Shown in pieces: positions 21,406 through 31,769 of a DNA stretch of 64,000 bases. Made by a program: the position numbers and the translations under genes. Source of the stretch: Prorocentrum cordatum. Lineage: Eukaryota; Sar; Dinophyceae; Prorocentrales; Prorocentraceae. The notes beneath the pieces are model-generated. The model was not told the DNA's origin. It did no database searches and worked only from the letters and a program-made list of their open reading frames with translations. The stretch is taken from positions 153,856-217,855 of the forward strand of contig CAUYUJ010014346.1 of the NCBI GenBank assembly GCA_963575745.1, written 5' to 3'. The first letter of the stretch is position 1. The number at the start of each line of letters is the position of its first letter.

Positions 21406-23504
21406 CTAGCACACGTATCCGAGAAGTTTAATGCGGAAGGGATCCAGCGCACAGCCCCTACGACGTTTCTGGCCAGGCAGTGGGCCTGGAAAACGCGGAT
21501 CTGAACAAGAAGCAAAACAAAAATTGGCACGGCTTCGGCCGAAAGCGAGGGTGACCGACATATTGTCGCACAACAGAAGCTGCCTCATGCCACACTTGTA
21601 AGCTAGTTACAACACGTATGAAGCCTCTGACTAGGGCACGAGCCTCCTTAACCAAGATCCCCTCAGACTGTTGCCACTTTTGCACTCTCGCCAGGCGCCA
21701 CAGATCTGACTTCAAAAGGCTAGCGGGCACCTCGGGAAACGAAAGATCTACCTCCCAATCCGGTGCCTCTTCGGAGGCAGCACCCTCCTCGTCAAAACTT
21801 TCGGCGGCGGCAACTGCCCAGCTGCCGTCCGCTTGCCGACTGAAGCCGGCTGTCTCGAGGGCACTCTCCCGCGCTCGGTGGGAACCCACGCGGCGGAAGC
21901 GTTGCCGCTCGGAGGTGCGGCCCACCTCCCGTACGGCCTGCACGGGCCAGAGCGCCTGCGCCACCGCGTACCCCTCGAGGCTGCTGTCGGTCTGAACCAC
22001 CAGGTCATTCCAGCAGCGCAGCCAGTCACTGAACATGAAGATCATGAAGGACTTGAAGGCCTGCAGCTCGGAGCGGCACTCGCCCCACAGCGGCTCGGCT
22101 CGGCCCGAAGTCCGACCTCGCTCCACGAAGGCATATACCGAATGGAAAATGCTTAGCAGGCCCCGGCAGCACAGAGCGGCGAACGCGCAGTGGCCCAGGA
22201 CGACCTCCAGCGCCCACGCGCTGGCCCGACGGCGCCGCAGCAGCGCGCCCAGCGACTGGTATATGTTCCAGAAGCGCTTGGGCGTGACCCGAGTCCGCAG
22301 CGCCGCCCCGTCGAGCTCCGTGCCAAGCGCGATCATACTGCCGCGCGTCCGCTCCGACTTGTGCAGCAGTAGCCCCTCGCGGTGGCAGCCCTCCTCCAGC
22401 CGCTCGAGCGCCTCACCAACTGCAGCCTCACAAACACCTATCACTCCGAGGTTGTCTACGTAGACGTAGTGACTGGGCGCTCCGCGGCCCTCGGCCAAGG
22501 CAGGCCCTACCACCAGCGGCGGCCCGCGATCGTGCAGAGGGGATCCAGGAAGGGAAGGCGCAACCTTGGTCACAGTAGACTCGTTGATCCTCTGGGCGAT
22601 CCACAAGCTCCAGGTGAAGCCCATGGGGGGCGCGGCCCAGCGCGGCGTCACCGCCTCCGCGCGGCCGAGGACTCGCCCGTTCACCTCCACGCCCGCCACG
22701 CCCATCACGTGAGCCGGCGCGGGAGGGAGGCAGAAGTAGTCTGACAACCAGGCTGGCACGCGTAACCTTCGAAAACAATTAGACGCATCCGAGGAGGCCG
22801 ATCGAAAGGTAAAAATCCCCCAACAGCTTGGCGGCCTGCTCGGGCCCCAGCGGCGCGTCAGCCGGCAGCTCCACCTCTATCCTCGACAGCCCCTCCGAGC
22901 TCAAGAGGGCGACTTCAGGCGGCGCCTGGAACCACTCGTTGGCCCGCCTGGCGTCGACAATCAGCCTCTGGGCCGCGCCGCCGCCCCTCTCCACCGTGAA
23001 GAGGCCTCCCCGACATTTAGGCGAGCTGGTCCAAGTAATTTTGCCGATGTCTGTCAGACGACGGAGGAGCCGATGATATTCTTCCTGATTGAAACGTAGC
23101 TTTGGATCAAAGTAGGGAATCGTCTCATACTTCTCAACAGGCGGCGCCAACATACGCCCACGATAGTCCCCCAGAAATCCAATGACCTCAGAGGGCGCCA
23201 CGTCGGTTATCAGCGGACACCCTCGAACAGAACCTGGGAGGCTCAGAAGGTCGAGCTTGAAGGACGTGACCCTTGTCGGACAGCCCGCCGCCTGATACGG
23301 GGAATGTCCTTGAAGCAACTTCTGGAGAGCCGCCTCGTCGCTGAGTTGCGGAGGGCGCGGGTGCCAGCTGTCGACCAACTCATACACCCTCCGCTGGGCG
23401 TCCACCTGCACATCGTCGGGTAGCACGCCCGGGCCGCGATCCGCCCACAAAAACTCCTTCCAGCCCGCCATCCAGCTCAGTGCTTCCAGCGCGTCATTCG
23501 CCAT
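21406..23504 (-). pseudogene. Reverse transcriptase-RNase H (pol) of the YR retrotransposon
   Basis: Starts at ATG 23504 (MANDALEALSWMAGW), two bases after the gag stop. Frame one runs to 22779 and contains the fingers region (GGGAAQRLIVDARRANEWF) up to LLGDFYLS. The frame then shifts: a neighbouring frame continues with CFRRLRVPAWLSDYFCLPP and runs to 21458. That part has the palm motif YVDNLG (Asn in place of the usual second Asp), VTPKRFWNIYQSLG and an RNase H with VVQTDSSLEGYAVA and KEARALVRGFIRV. A second frameshift near 21590 moves the last RNase H motif (LLLCDNMSVTLAFGRSRA) into the frame ending at 21406. Order gag-RT-RH-YR-MT fits Ngaro-like elements more than DIRS1. Confidence 0.8.
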
Positions 23505-23506
23505 TC

Positions 23507-25246
23507 CTAGGCGACCACGGCCGCGCCCGGGGCGCGCTGAATCCAGCGGCAGGAGAGGAAGCGGAAACAGGCTTCGCTGCCCCCGCGAGGCCGCCAGTCT
23601 GGGGCGGCCGCCAGCCCCCTGAAGCCGACCAGGGTCGGGGGACCCCCTGGCCGGCGGGGCCGCCATGCAGCCCCGGGGGCGCCGGCGCCGCGGCCTCGGC
23701 CTCTGCCGCCGTCACCGCGCCCACGACCGTCCCCGCCTCCCTTGTCCTCGCCTCCAGCGCCCCTGCCAGCGCCACCGCCGCCACCAGCGCCGAAGTCGCC
23801 CTCTGGCGCGCCCGAGGGGGCGCCGCGCAGCGCCTGCAGGCCTTCTCGATCCTCGCGCATCTTGCGCGCTACGTGGGCCCGCCGCACTGGGCCAGCAATG
23901 TCCTCGGCCGACTGCACGCCCGTGTAGTACTTCGCCACCTCCCACTGCGCGCGTTGTGGATTAGCGCGCGCCGCCACGATGCCCGCCAGTCGCTTACGCA
24001 AAACTTCCAGCGCCATCAGACCGCCCAGATTCACCTGGTCGTAGCAGCCCGCCATGCACAAAGCCTCGCATACACAACGTAGCTCGTGGGCGACGCGGTC
24101 CGTGCTGGCCAGCCCCTTCTCTCGAAGGTACTCACGTAGCCAGAGCCTCGGATCGCTGCCCACCCTCAGCATACTCTTACAAGTAGTGAGCGCACTCGGG
24201 GGAGCATCCATCGGCTGGTCACTGAACTCCTCCTGGCTACTTTCATGCACCGCCTCACGCCAAGGCTTGAAGCGCTCGCCCTGGCCGTCGAAGTCCACCG
24301 CCAGCAGCCTGACATCCTCACTTTTGATCGGCCCCGCGGCGGCCTCCCCAACCTGGGCGGGCGCCTCGGCGGGCGGCGGCAGCGGCGGGCGAGCCAGGCG
24401 GTCACGAAGGTCCGCCTCGGCGCCCGCTCCTGGCAGCCCCAGGCGACGGCGCAACTCGGCGGTACGAGTGTCGGCATACTCGGGCACGTCCTCGACTGGC
24501 ATTCGCCTCACCCTGGCGAAGCCGTCGTCCACGAAGATCAGCCCCGAGGTGTCCGACGCGCCAACGAACGTCGACTTGCGGATGTCCACTTCGCTGCCGA
24601 TGGCAGCGGAAGGGACGGGCTCCGCCAGCGCCCAAGCGTGCCCAGCAAGCAGCGGCAGCACGTCAGCCGCAGGCTCCTCTGCCTCCGAAGCCTCGGGCGT
24701 GGCCGTACCGCCAGGGGTCACCCCGGGCCTGGGCCGCGCGACCAGAGCCGCGGTCAGCGGCTTCTTGCCTCGAAGCCTCACTCCCGGCACGGGTGGGAAG
24801 CTGCCACCGAAGAAACGCTCGATCAGCATCAGCTCGCCAGCGGGCTCCTGCACGCGCTCGGGCACCACGGGACGCTGGCCAGGGCGGCACTCCGCCTCAC
24901 AAGCCTTACGGCCCCGCAGGATGCCCTCTCGCAGCTCCAAGGCCCCGACCCGCTCCGCGAAGCGGTACAGCTTACGCCGCCCTCGGCCTCTGGCCCCAGG
25001 CGGCAGCGAGCCGTCGGCGGGCAGCAAGCGGCAGCGCACTGGGCCGTCCGACGCGTCCTGGCAGGCCACGTCCTGGAAGTACTCATCGCCGTCTGGTGTT
25101 CGAATCCACCAAACTCCGCCGCCGAGAGGATGGAGCAGGATCCTTTCGTGATCTACGTCGTCGCCTTCGTACTCCATGGCCACGTACTGGCCGGGGGCCA
25201 GGTCACTGTACCACTCCACCTCCTCGCCGAACGGGAGGAGCGCCAT
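23507..25246 (-). CDS. Gag-like ORF1 of the YR retrotransposon
   Basis: An intact 579-aa ORF, the first of the element, with a 394-bp leader after repeat A1. Residues about 1-90 form a small beta-rich module (WYSDLAPGQYVAMEYEG, WWIRTPDGDEYFQDV). The middle is acidic and proline-rich. Residues about 320-480 are alpha-helical (FKPWREAVHESSQEEFSDQ, LALEVLRKRLAGIVAAR-like) and may be the capsid-type region. Residues about 490-560 are Gly/Arg-rich, like nucleic-acid-binding tails of Gag proteins. There is no CCHC zinc knuckle. The stop (TAG 23509-23507) is followed by GA and the pol ATG, so pol could be reached by reinitiation or frameshifting. The role is inferred from position and composition. 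Confidence 0.7.
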   Translation of the reverse strand: MALLPFGEEVEWYSDLAPGQYVAMEYEGDDVDHERILLHPLGGGVWWIRTPDGDEYFQDVACQDASDGPVRCRLLPADGSLPPGARGRGRRKLYRFAERVGALELREGILRGRKACEAECRPGQRPVVPERVQEPAGELMLIERFFGGSFPPVPGVRLRGKKPLTAALVARPRPGVTPGGTATPEASEAEEPAADVLPLLAGHAWALAEPVPSAAIGSEVDIRKSTFVGASDTSGLIFVDDGFARVRRMPVEDVPEYADTRTAELRRRLGLPGAGAEADLRDRLARPPLPPPAEAPAQVGEAAAGPIKSEDVRLLAVDFDGQGERFKPWREAVHESSQEEFSDQPMDAPPSALTTCKSMLRVGSDPRLWLREYLREKGLASTDRVAHELRCVCEALCMAGCYDQVNLGGLMALEVLRKRLAGIVAARANPQRAQWEVAKYYTGVQSAEDIAGPVRRAHVARKMREDREGLQALRGAPSGAPEGDFGAGGGGGAGRGAGGEDKGGGDGRGRGDGGRGRGRGAGAPGAAWRPRRPGGPPTLVGFRGLAAAPDWRPRGGSEACFRFLSCRWIQRAPGAAVVA

Positions 25247-25640
25247 GTCTCACCGCAGCGGATCGGCCACGCCCACACCAGCGGCCCGCCACGAAGCCCA
25301 GGAGGTTGGTGAGCACGGGTGGAACGAGCAACCACACGGCCTGCTCTCCAGGCGATGGGCCCTGCAGCTCTACCTGCGGGCAAGAGCAGGCTGGGCAGGC
25401 CGGGCACTGGGGCACCACTGGGCACACCGCCTCCAGCCAAGCAGGCGAGCCCTCGGGCCCACCACGGCCCAGCGCCGCGCCAGCGTCGGGCGGCGGCGGC
25501 GGGGGCGGCGGCCCACCAGGCCCGAGCAGCCCTTCGGGCAGCAGCCCAACCTCGGCGGCGCGCCAGCCCGCCCAGGCGAGGGCCACCGCGAGGACCGCGA
25601 TCGGGGGCCGGCCGTCGGCAGGGCCCATCGACGCCTCTGA

Positions 25641-25729
25641 CGAGAGAAAGGAGGCTCGAGTATAGATTATGGCAACACGGAGACATCACCCGAAACAATA
25701 CCCCTCACCTTCCCGTGCGAGCACACACA
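25641..25729 (-). repeat. Split direct repeat A1 (5' end of the YR element)
   Basis: 89 bp matching A2 at 18868-18956. It stands alone at the 5' end in the minus-strand reading, as expected for A1. Immediately outside it on the plus strand is a C-rich simple sequence (25730-25800). Confidence 0.9.
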
Positions 25730-26175
25730 TGTCCCTCCCCCCCCCTCCCCCCCTCTCGCCCCCCGCCCCTCCCCCGCCTGCTTTCCTCACTCCTCCCTTC
25801 ATCCTCTCCCTCCCTCCCAACGTCCTGCAGTCGGACTTGATTGGACAGGACACGCGAGAGGACACAAGACCCTTCCGAGGGCCACACTGCCGCAGGAATG
25901 CAGGAAGCGTGGGTCGCAAGACACAGGACACAATAGGTACCCCTGATCCGTCAGGATCGACCTGCTAATCCGGGCCGCCTGTACCCCTCCCTTTTGGGGG
26001 CGGAACCACAACAAGGGGGGCGTGACTGCGCTCGGGAGGCGCAGCGTCGTCCGAGAGCCGAGGGACGATCGGGCACCCCCTTCCCTGCCGCCAGACGGCC
26101 GCCAGACGCTCTGGCCGTAGGGGCCCGCCGAACGGACCGTCCGAGCCAGGCACGTGCCACGCGCTGGACCACTTC
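25730..26175. other. C-rich tract and unique sequence, no gene
   Basis: CCCCTCCCC-type simple sequence to about 25830, then unique sequence with no supported frame or repeat. Confidence 0.5.
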
Positions 26176-26350
26176 GGGGGAGGAGGAGGAGGGGGGGGAG
26201 GCCAAGAAGGAGGGGGAGGAGATAGGAGGAGGAGGAGGAGGAGGAGGAGGAGGAGGAGGAGGAGGAGGAGGAGGACGAGGAGGAGGAGGAGGAGGAGGAG
26301 GAGGAGGAGGAGGAGGAGGAGAAGAAGGGAGGAGGAGGAGAGAGGATGAG
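26176..26350 (+). repeat. GGA microsatellite
   Basis: About 170 bp of GGA/GAG triplets with few interruptions. It encodes only simple-sequence translations. Confidence 0.92.
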
Positions 26351-26439
26351 GATTAGGAGAAAGAGGAGGAGAAAACAGTGTAAACTCACGACTCATCCAC
26401 GAAACTGGAATAAACCCTCCCCCGAAGCTCCCTCTTTGG

Positions 26440-27040
26440 CAGGCTCCTACACGAGTTCATTCCCACTGAGGGAACTGCCTCGTTGGGAGACAACCATTCG
26501 AAGACCCTGAAGCGTGCCAAAAAACATCATTCTCGGGACTCCAACGCCACGAATCAACCAGACTCTTGCGTCCTGACAATCTGGAATCGTGCCAGAACGC
26601 CAGCCCTGGGACTTCAACACGGCGAACCAACGTAACTGCTGCTCCCGCACAATCCTTCCAGAACACCATTTCTGGTACATTGACCATGGGAATCCGTGAA
26701 ACTGTTGCGAATGTTTGAGACGAGAGTGCGCGGCGCTACGGCGAGAACCACACGTTGAAAACGAACCGCCCTCAATCCATGAAATTCATGCAATGTTTAA
26801 AACGAGTGTGCGCGGCTCTGCGTCGAACACCACATTTTGAAACCGAACCGCCCTCAATCCGTGAAGCTCTTGCTTTGTTAAGAACCAATGTGCGTGGCGC
26901 TAAGGCGAGATTCACAGGTTCAAAACGCCCCGCCCTCAATCCGTGAAACTTCGATATGTGTGACGACGAATGCGCGCGGCTCTGGAGCGAAAACCACATT
27001 TTGAAAACCACCCGCCCTCAACCCGTGAAACTCAGGGTCA
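26440..27040 (+). repeat. 82-bp tandem repeat
   Basis: CCGCCCTCAATCCGTGAAAC begins at about 26766, 26848, 26930 and 27012, a constant 82-bp period. Each unit also has GTGCGCGGCTCTG-like and CACATTTTGAAAAC words. Upstream (26440-26690) lie two or three more divergent units with ATTCTCGGGACT/CAGCCCTGGGACTTCAAC at a similar spacing. The units are AT-richer than their surroundings. No gene is apparent. Confidence 0.85.
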
Positions 27041-27139
27041 TGCATGCATGGTGAGGGAGTCTCAGGCAACACGCCCGGCACGCCATTTCGACAGGCCTCG
27101 GGGTGCATGCAGGAGGGAGGCGATATCTAGAAGGAAAAG

Positions 27140-27202
27140 GAATGGAGGAGGAGGAGGAGGAGGAGGAGGAGGAGGAGAAGGAGGAGGAGGAGGAGGAGGG
27201 AT
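27140..27202 (+). repeat. GGA microsatellite
   Basis: A short GGA triplet run embedded in otherwise unique sequence. Confidence 0.85.
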
Positions 27203-27590
27203 CGCTCGACCCTGTTTCTGGACAAGGCCGCTCCCAAGATACATCGGAACCGCCCCCGCGGGCCGTCTCATTGGCCGCACAGCCTAGGCGCAGCAGCCTG
27301 GCATCCCCAGCTCGGTCATCATCGCGCACCAGCGTCGTATGCATTACAATCGAATCCAATGGTAAGGCTTGATAAACTTCGCAAGAGTGACCGTGCATCC
27401 CATCCATTTCGTCTATCCTTATCCCCTTTCGATGGCGAGATACGCTCGAGAAGCTTCGTCATGGACTCCAAGGGTCTTGCATCCTTATCGAGCATCCCTA
27501 CGATCAATATCGGCTGTATGTGTAAAAGGGAGTTTTGGGCAGGTTCCGCCACATTAGTGCCTCTTAGTGTATATCAATATCCCTGTAGTG

Positions 27591-27726
27591 CCTATTAGTG
27601 CCTACTTGCGATCACTCATAATTACTCACGAGTGCGCATCCAAAGCAGTGACACCGTGCCTATTAGTGCCTACTTGCGATCACTCATAATTACTCACGAG
27701 TGCGCATCCAAAGCAGTGACACCGAA
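27591..27726 (+). repeat. Perfect 68-bp tandem duplication
   Basis: CCTATTAGTGCCTACTTGCG starts at 27591 and 27659, and the following bases through CAAAGCAGTGACACCG are the same in both copies. Complete identity suggests a very recent duplication or an assembly effect. Short TTAGTG words precede it (27553-27590). Confidence 0.9.
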
Positions 27727-28865
27727 CCAGTGCGTGACCCTTGACTTTGACGACGACGACGACCCTCCCGCCCAGGTCCCGAACACGAGCCCACACTCCT
27801 TCCGATAACAGCACACGTCAGCACCGCACCAAGTGGTCTCAGTGCGGACTTTCTCGAAACTGCTGACCAGCCAGTCGCAATCCGAGGAAGAAGGGACCGG
27901 ACCGAGGCTGGCATCAACAAGGTACATCTTCGGAGCGAACAGCTCGGCCACCTCCGAGCTTTGACAAGATCCTGACAGGGGGGCCGCACAGCGACGCAGG
28001 CACATCGAGCCCGCTTGTGTCGACCTGCCCCACCCACTGAGTGGCCTGACCGGCCCCCGGAACACACACACCCTCGAATAATCCCGGAGGTGGGGCGGAG
28101 CCTCCTCCGCACACGCAGCTCCGCCTCGGGCCCCAGAAGCCCATGGCCGTGGACCGGCCACGAGCGAGGGCTCCCAACGGGGCCAGGTGGGGGTGCTCTC
28201 GCGCGCCCGTGAGGAGCGGGGGGGAGAGTGAGGAAGGAGCGCTGGCGGCTCGCACAACGGGGCAGGCGGAGGGGGGGAGGCCTCTGAGGAGGCCGATCCT
28301 TAGAGGGCGCCCGCCCCACACCTGCAGACGAGACCTGCACCGTCTGAGAGGCAGGGGTGCTTCTCTAAGAGGCCTTCCCCACTCCCACTGCCCCCCTCTG
28401 CGCGTGGCCGAGGGCGAGGGAAGGGAGCGGGGTGAGAGAGAAAGAGAGAGAGAGAGAGAAAACAAAAAAAACAGAAAAAACAAAATCAGCACTGCCCCTC
28501 CTGGGCCAATTCTGCAACCCGCGGCCAGCCGAGGCAACCAGGGCTCCCGGAGACGATGCCCACCGCCCTCGCCAGTCGCCGGTCGTCGTCGCCGTCGCCG
28601 GTCGTCGCCAGCCGCCGTCGCTGTTCGCCGTCGCCTGTCGCTGGTCGCCGTTGAAGTTCTCGGGCCAAACGAAAGGGGGGCTGCTGATCAGCTTACGTAG
28701 CTGATTCGTAGCTTACGAAGTGAACGAACGGCGCCTCCTGGCGACAGTGCACGGGGCCGAAACCAGCTGCACGCAGTAGATTTCGTATCCCCCGCCCTCT
28801 TCCTGCCCCTCCTTTCGTCCGATCCGATCCTCATCATCCTTCCCCCCTTCCTACCTCCCTCCTCG
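27727..28865. other. No supported gene
   Basis: Contains a GA microsatellite with A-rich tail (28435-28480) and a GTCGCCG-rich stretch (28565-28650). No frame has domain support. Confidence 0.45.
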
Positions 28866-28867
28866 CC

Positions 28868-28899
28868 CCGCCTCCTCCTCCTCCTCCTCCTCCTCCTCC

Positions 28900-28971
<72 letters not shown>

Positions 28972-29001
28972 GCATCATCATCATCATCATCGTCGTCGTC
29001 G

Positions 29002-29037
<36 letters not shown>

Positions 29038-29053
29038 GCAGCATCATCAGCAA

Positions 29054-29137
<84 letters not shown>

Positions 29138-29140
29138 CCC
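28868..29140 (+). repeat. Compound TCC / TCA / GCA microsatellite
   Basis: CCT triplets switch to about 70 ATC/TCA triplets, with internal GCA and CGT runs. On the minus strand it reads as ATG runs (poly-Met) or GAT runs (poly-Asp). It is among the longest ATC arrays in the window. Confidence 0.95.
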
Positions 29141-29354
29141 CCTGCACCTGCATCCTCCTTCCCCTCCTCCTCCCCAATTTCCCTCCTCCTCCACCACCTC
29201 TCTCTTTTCAGCTGCCTTGGGGTAAAGAAGCAGCGCTACCCACTGGCATGACCACGGACAATCGCCCCCAGGTGCCGTCCACCGCCGCCCCTCTTCCTCC
29301 TCCCCCTTCCCCTCCTCATCCTCCATTCCTCATCCCCCTCCTCTGGAGGAAACC

Positions 29355-29450
29355 AAGCAATACCGATGCCGTTACTCCCGGGACCTATCCCCAGGTGCAT
29401 TTTGACCAGAATCCTGAAGCGAAACCAGCTGTGGCGGAAAGGGGTGAAGG
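29355..29450 (+). repeat. Dispersed repeat family B, copy 3
   Basis: AATACCGATGCCGTTACTCC, CAGGTGCATTTTGACCAGAA and GAAGCGAAACCAGCTGTGGC match the family at 11375 and 16120. This is the most divergent of the three copies. Confidence 0.65.
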
Positions 29451-29604
29451 CCAGGGAAGGGTAGCAGCATCTGTGTTTTCCCAACCATTCTGTGTTGGGT
29501 CCTCGTTTTGAAGCGACAGAGCCCCGCGTTCCTTCCTCCTTTCCTCCTCCCCTCCTCCTCGTCCTCCTCCCTCTCCTCCCACCTTCCCCTCCTTGCCTCT
29601 GCCA

Positions 29605-30880
29605 TCCGCATGTCCGTTTCACCACACCCCTCACACGGTTCGTGGCCCTATTGGGAGCTCCACCGAAGGCCCCAGTGGCCGCGTCCGCATGCGCCCTTCC
29701 CGCCCACCGCATGCCCATTCTGGCTCACCCCTCACACGTTTCGTGGCCCCATAGGGAGCTCCACCGAAGGCCCCAGTGGCCGCGTCCGCATGTGCCCTCC
29801 CCGCCCACCGCATGCCCATCTTGGCACACCCCTCACACGCTTCGTGAACCCATAGGGAGCTCCACCGCAGGCCCCAGTGGCCGCGTCCGCATGAGCCCTT
29901 CCCGCCCATCGCATGCCCATCTTGGCACACCCCTCACACGTTTCGTGGCCCCATAGGGAGCTCCACCGAAGGCCCCAGAGGCGGCGTCCGCATGCGCCCT
30001 CCCCGCCCACCGCATGCCCAAGTCGGCACACCCCTCACACGGTTCGTGGCCCTATTGGGAGCCTCCCGGTGGCCGCGTCCGCATGCGCCCTCCCCGCCCA
30101 CCGCATGCCCATTTCGGCACACCACTCAGTTCGTGGCCCCATAGGGAGCTACACCGAAGGCCCCAGTGGCCGCGTCCGCATGCGCCCTCCCAACCCATCG
30201 CATGCCCAGTTCGGCACGCCCCTCACACGGTTCGGCTTGCTCCCCCCCGCCCACCGCATGCTCATCTTGGCACACCCCTCACATGTTTCGGAACTCCACC
30301 GCATGCCCCAGTGGCCGCGTCCGCATGAGCCCTCCCCACCCACCGCATGCCTGTTCTGGCTCACAAGTCACACGGTTCGTGGCCCCACAGGGAGCTCCAC
30401 CGAAGGCCCCAGTGGCCGCGTCCGCATGCGCCCTTCCCGCCCACCGCATGCCCATTCTGGCTCACCCCTCACACGTTTCGTGGCCCCATAGGGAGCTCCA
30501 CCGAAGGCCCCAGAGGCCGCGTCCGCATTTCCCGCCCATCGCATGCCCATCTTGGCACACCCCTCACACGTTTCGTGACCACATAAGGAACTCCACCGAA
30601 GGCCCCAGTGGCCGCGTCCGCATGAGCCCTCCCCGCCCACCGCATGTCTATTCTGGCTCACCCCTCACACGGTTCGTGGCCCCACAAGGAGCTCCACCGA
30701 AGGCCCCAGTGGCACACTCCGCGTGCGTCCTCCCCGCCCACCGCATGCCCATTTCGGCACACCTCTCACACGGTTCGTGGCCCAATAGGGAGCTCCACCG
30801 AAGGCCACAGTGCACCCCTCACACGAATCGCGGCCCCATAGGGAGCTCCACCGAATGCCCCAGTCGCTGCGTCCAAATGC
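29605..30880. repeat. 101-bp satellite array
   Basis: About twelve units of 101 bp containing CACCCCTCACACGTTTCGTG, CCCCATAGGGAGCTCCACCG, AAGGCCCCAGTGGCCGCGTC and CCGCCCACCGCATGCCCAT. The GGAGCTC site sits at about 29654, 29755, 29856 and 29957 in the first units; later units are shortened (30055-30300, 30700-30870). A single related copy in reverse orientation lies at 38922-39030, and half-copies appear near 31240-31275 and 51710-51780. Frames over 150 codons in the array are satellite translations. Confidence 0.9.
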
Positions 30881-31039
30881 CACCCAGCCGCTCATTTCGA
30901 CACACCCCTGTAAAGGCCAAGGCAAGTCGATTGAGTGGTCAGGCGTGTGCCCACCACCACGCACATTTTCAACTGTCATCCCAGATGGGTCACAGCGAAT
31001 CCGTCTCCCCAGTTGCTGAGAGAAGCCTCGCCTGAAGGC

Positions 31040-31152
31040 CTTCGTAGCGATCGTCGTCGTAGTCGTCGGAGTGTAATCGTAGTCATCTTCGTCGTCGTCG
31101 TCGACGTCGTCGTAGTCGTCGTTGTCGTCGTCATCATCGTCGTCGGAGGGAG
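31040..31152 (+). repeat. CGT/GTC microsatellite
   Basis: Interrupted CGTCGT/GTAGTC triplets, followed by a GGAGGA run. Simple-sequence translations only. Confidence 0.85.
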
Positions 31153-31769
31153 GACGGAGGAGGGAGGAGGACGAGGAGAGGAATCGGAGTGAGGATGCGT
31201 GCGCTCCTTCTGAATTTCCTCTTCCCGCTGCTGGCCGCCCATTGCATCCACGGTTCGTGGTCTCATAGGGAGGCCCGTCGAAAGATGGAACCAGAACGCG
31301 GTATCCACAACTGCTTATGACCGACCCGAAGATTGAGCAGGGACCGACCGTCCCAGCATTCTTATAGGCCTACCACGTCACGGTCTTAGAACAATAATAC
31401 GTATGGAGGCAAGCCACACCGCCTTGCGACTGCCTGCTTTGTCCGACCTTCTGCCCGCTCTGGGGTGCGTCGTCGGCGGTCGAAGGCGTAGCCAGGACGA
31501 GGACAAAACCGGGTGCGGATACATCGAGAATCTCTGAGATCTGTCGGCTCTGGAGGATCTGAGAATTTTCCTAGGGGGAGGGCTCAGGGTGAAATTCATA
31601 TGGGCTTTTGCACCTCGAAGATTAGTCCGTCTTGTGACTCGCCTTCTGCAGACTCAAACCTCGAAAACCAATCGAAACGGCATTTCAGATTTCACCCTTT
31701 GGCCTCCACCCAACAAACATGCTCGGAGGATGTCTCATGCGCCGCGGCCTTCTCGGAGCGCTCCGGAAC
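31153..31769. other. No supported gene
   Basis: Unique sequence with a half copy of the 101-bp satellite at about 31240-31275 (GGTTCGTGGTCTCATAGGGA). No supported frame or RNA. Confidence 0.45.

Larger units (their letters stand above)
18701..25729 (-). mobile_element. DIRS/Ngaro-type tyrosine-recombinase retrotransposon with split direct repeats
   Basis: A 7.03-kb element read on the minus strand. It carries, in order, a gag-like ORF, RT-RNase H, a tyrosine recombinase (YR) and a methyltransferase-like domain. Its ends form split direct repeats: A1 (25641-25729), then the ORFs, then B1 (18957-19095), A2 (18868-18956) and B2 (18701-18839). A1 and A2 are both 89 bp and B1 and B2 both 139 bp, each pair about 90 percent or more alike. 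B1 and A2 are contiguous; A2 and B2 are separated by 28 bp. This A1-ORFs-B1-A2-B2 arrangement is the known hallmark of PAT/Ngaro-type YR elements, which integrate through a circular DNA intermediate and leave no target duplication. The copy is defective (frameshifts near 22790, 21590 and 19950; stop at 20526). Confidence 0.88.

Noticed and set aside
25090-25104. GTTCGAATCC, like a tRNA B box
   Set aside because: It is inside the intact gag-like ORF, and no acceptor stem, A box or cloverleaf can be drawn around it.
28688-29326. Frame with poly-Met or poly-Asp
   Set aside because: A direct translation of the ATC microsatellite; not a protein gene.
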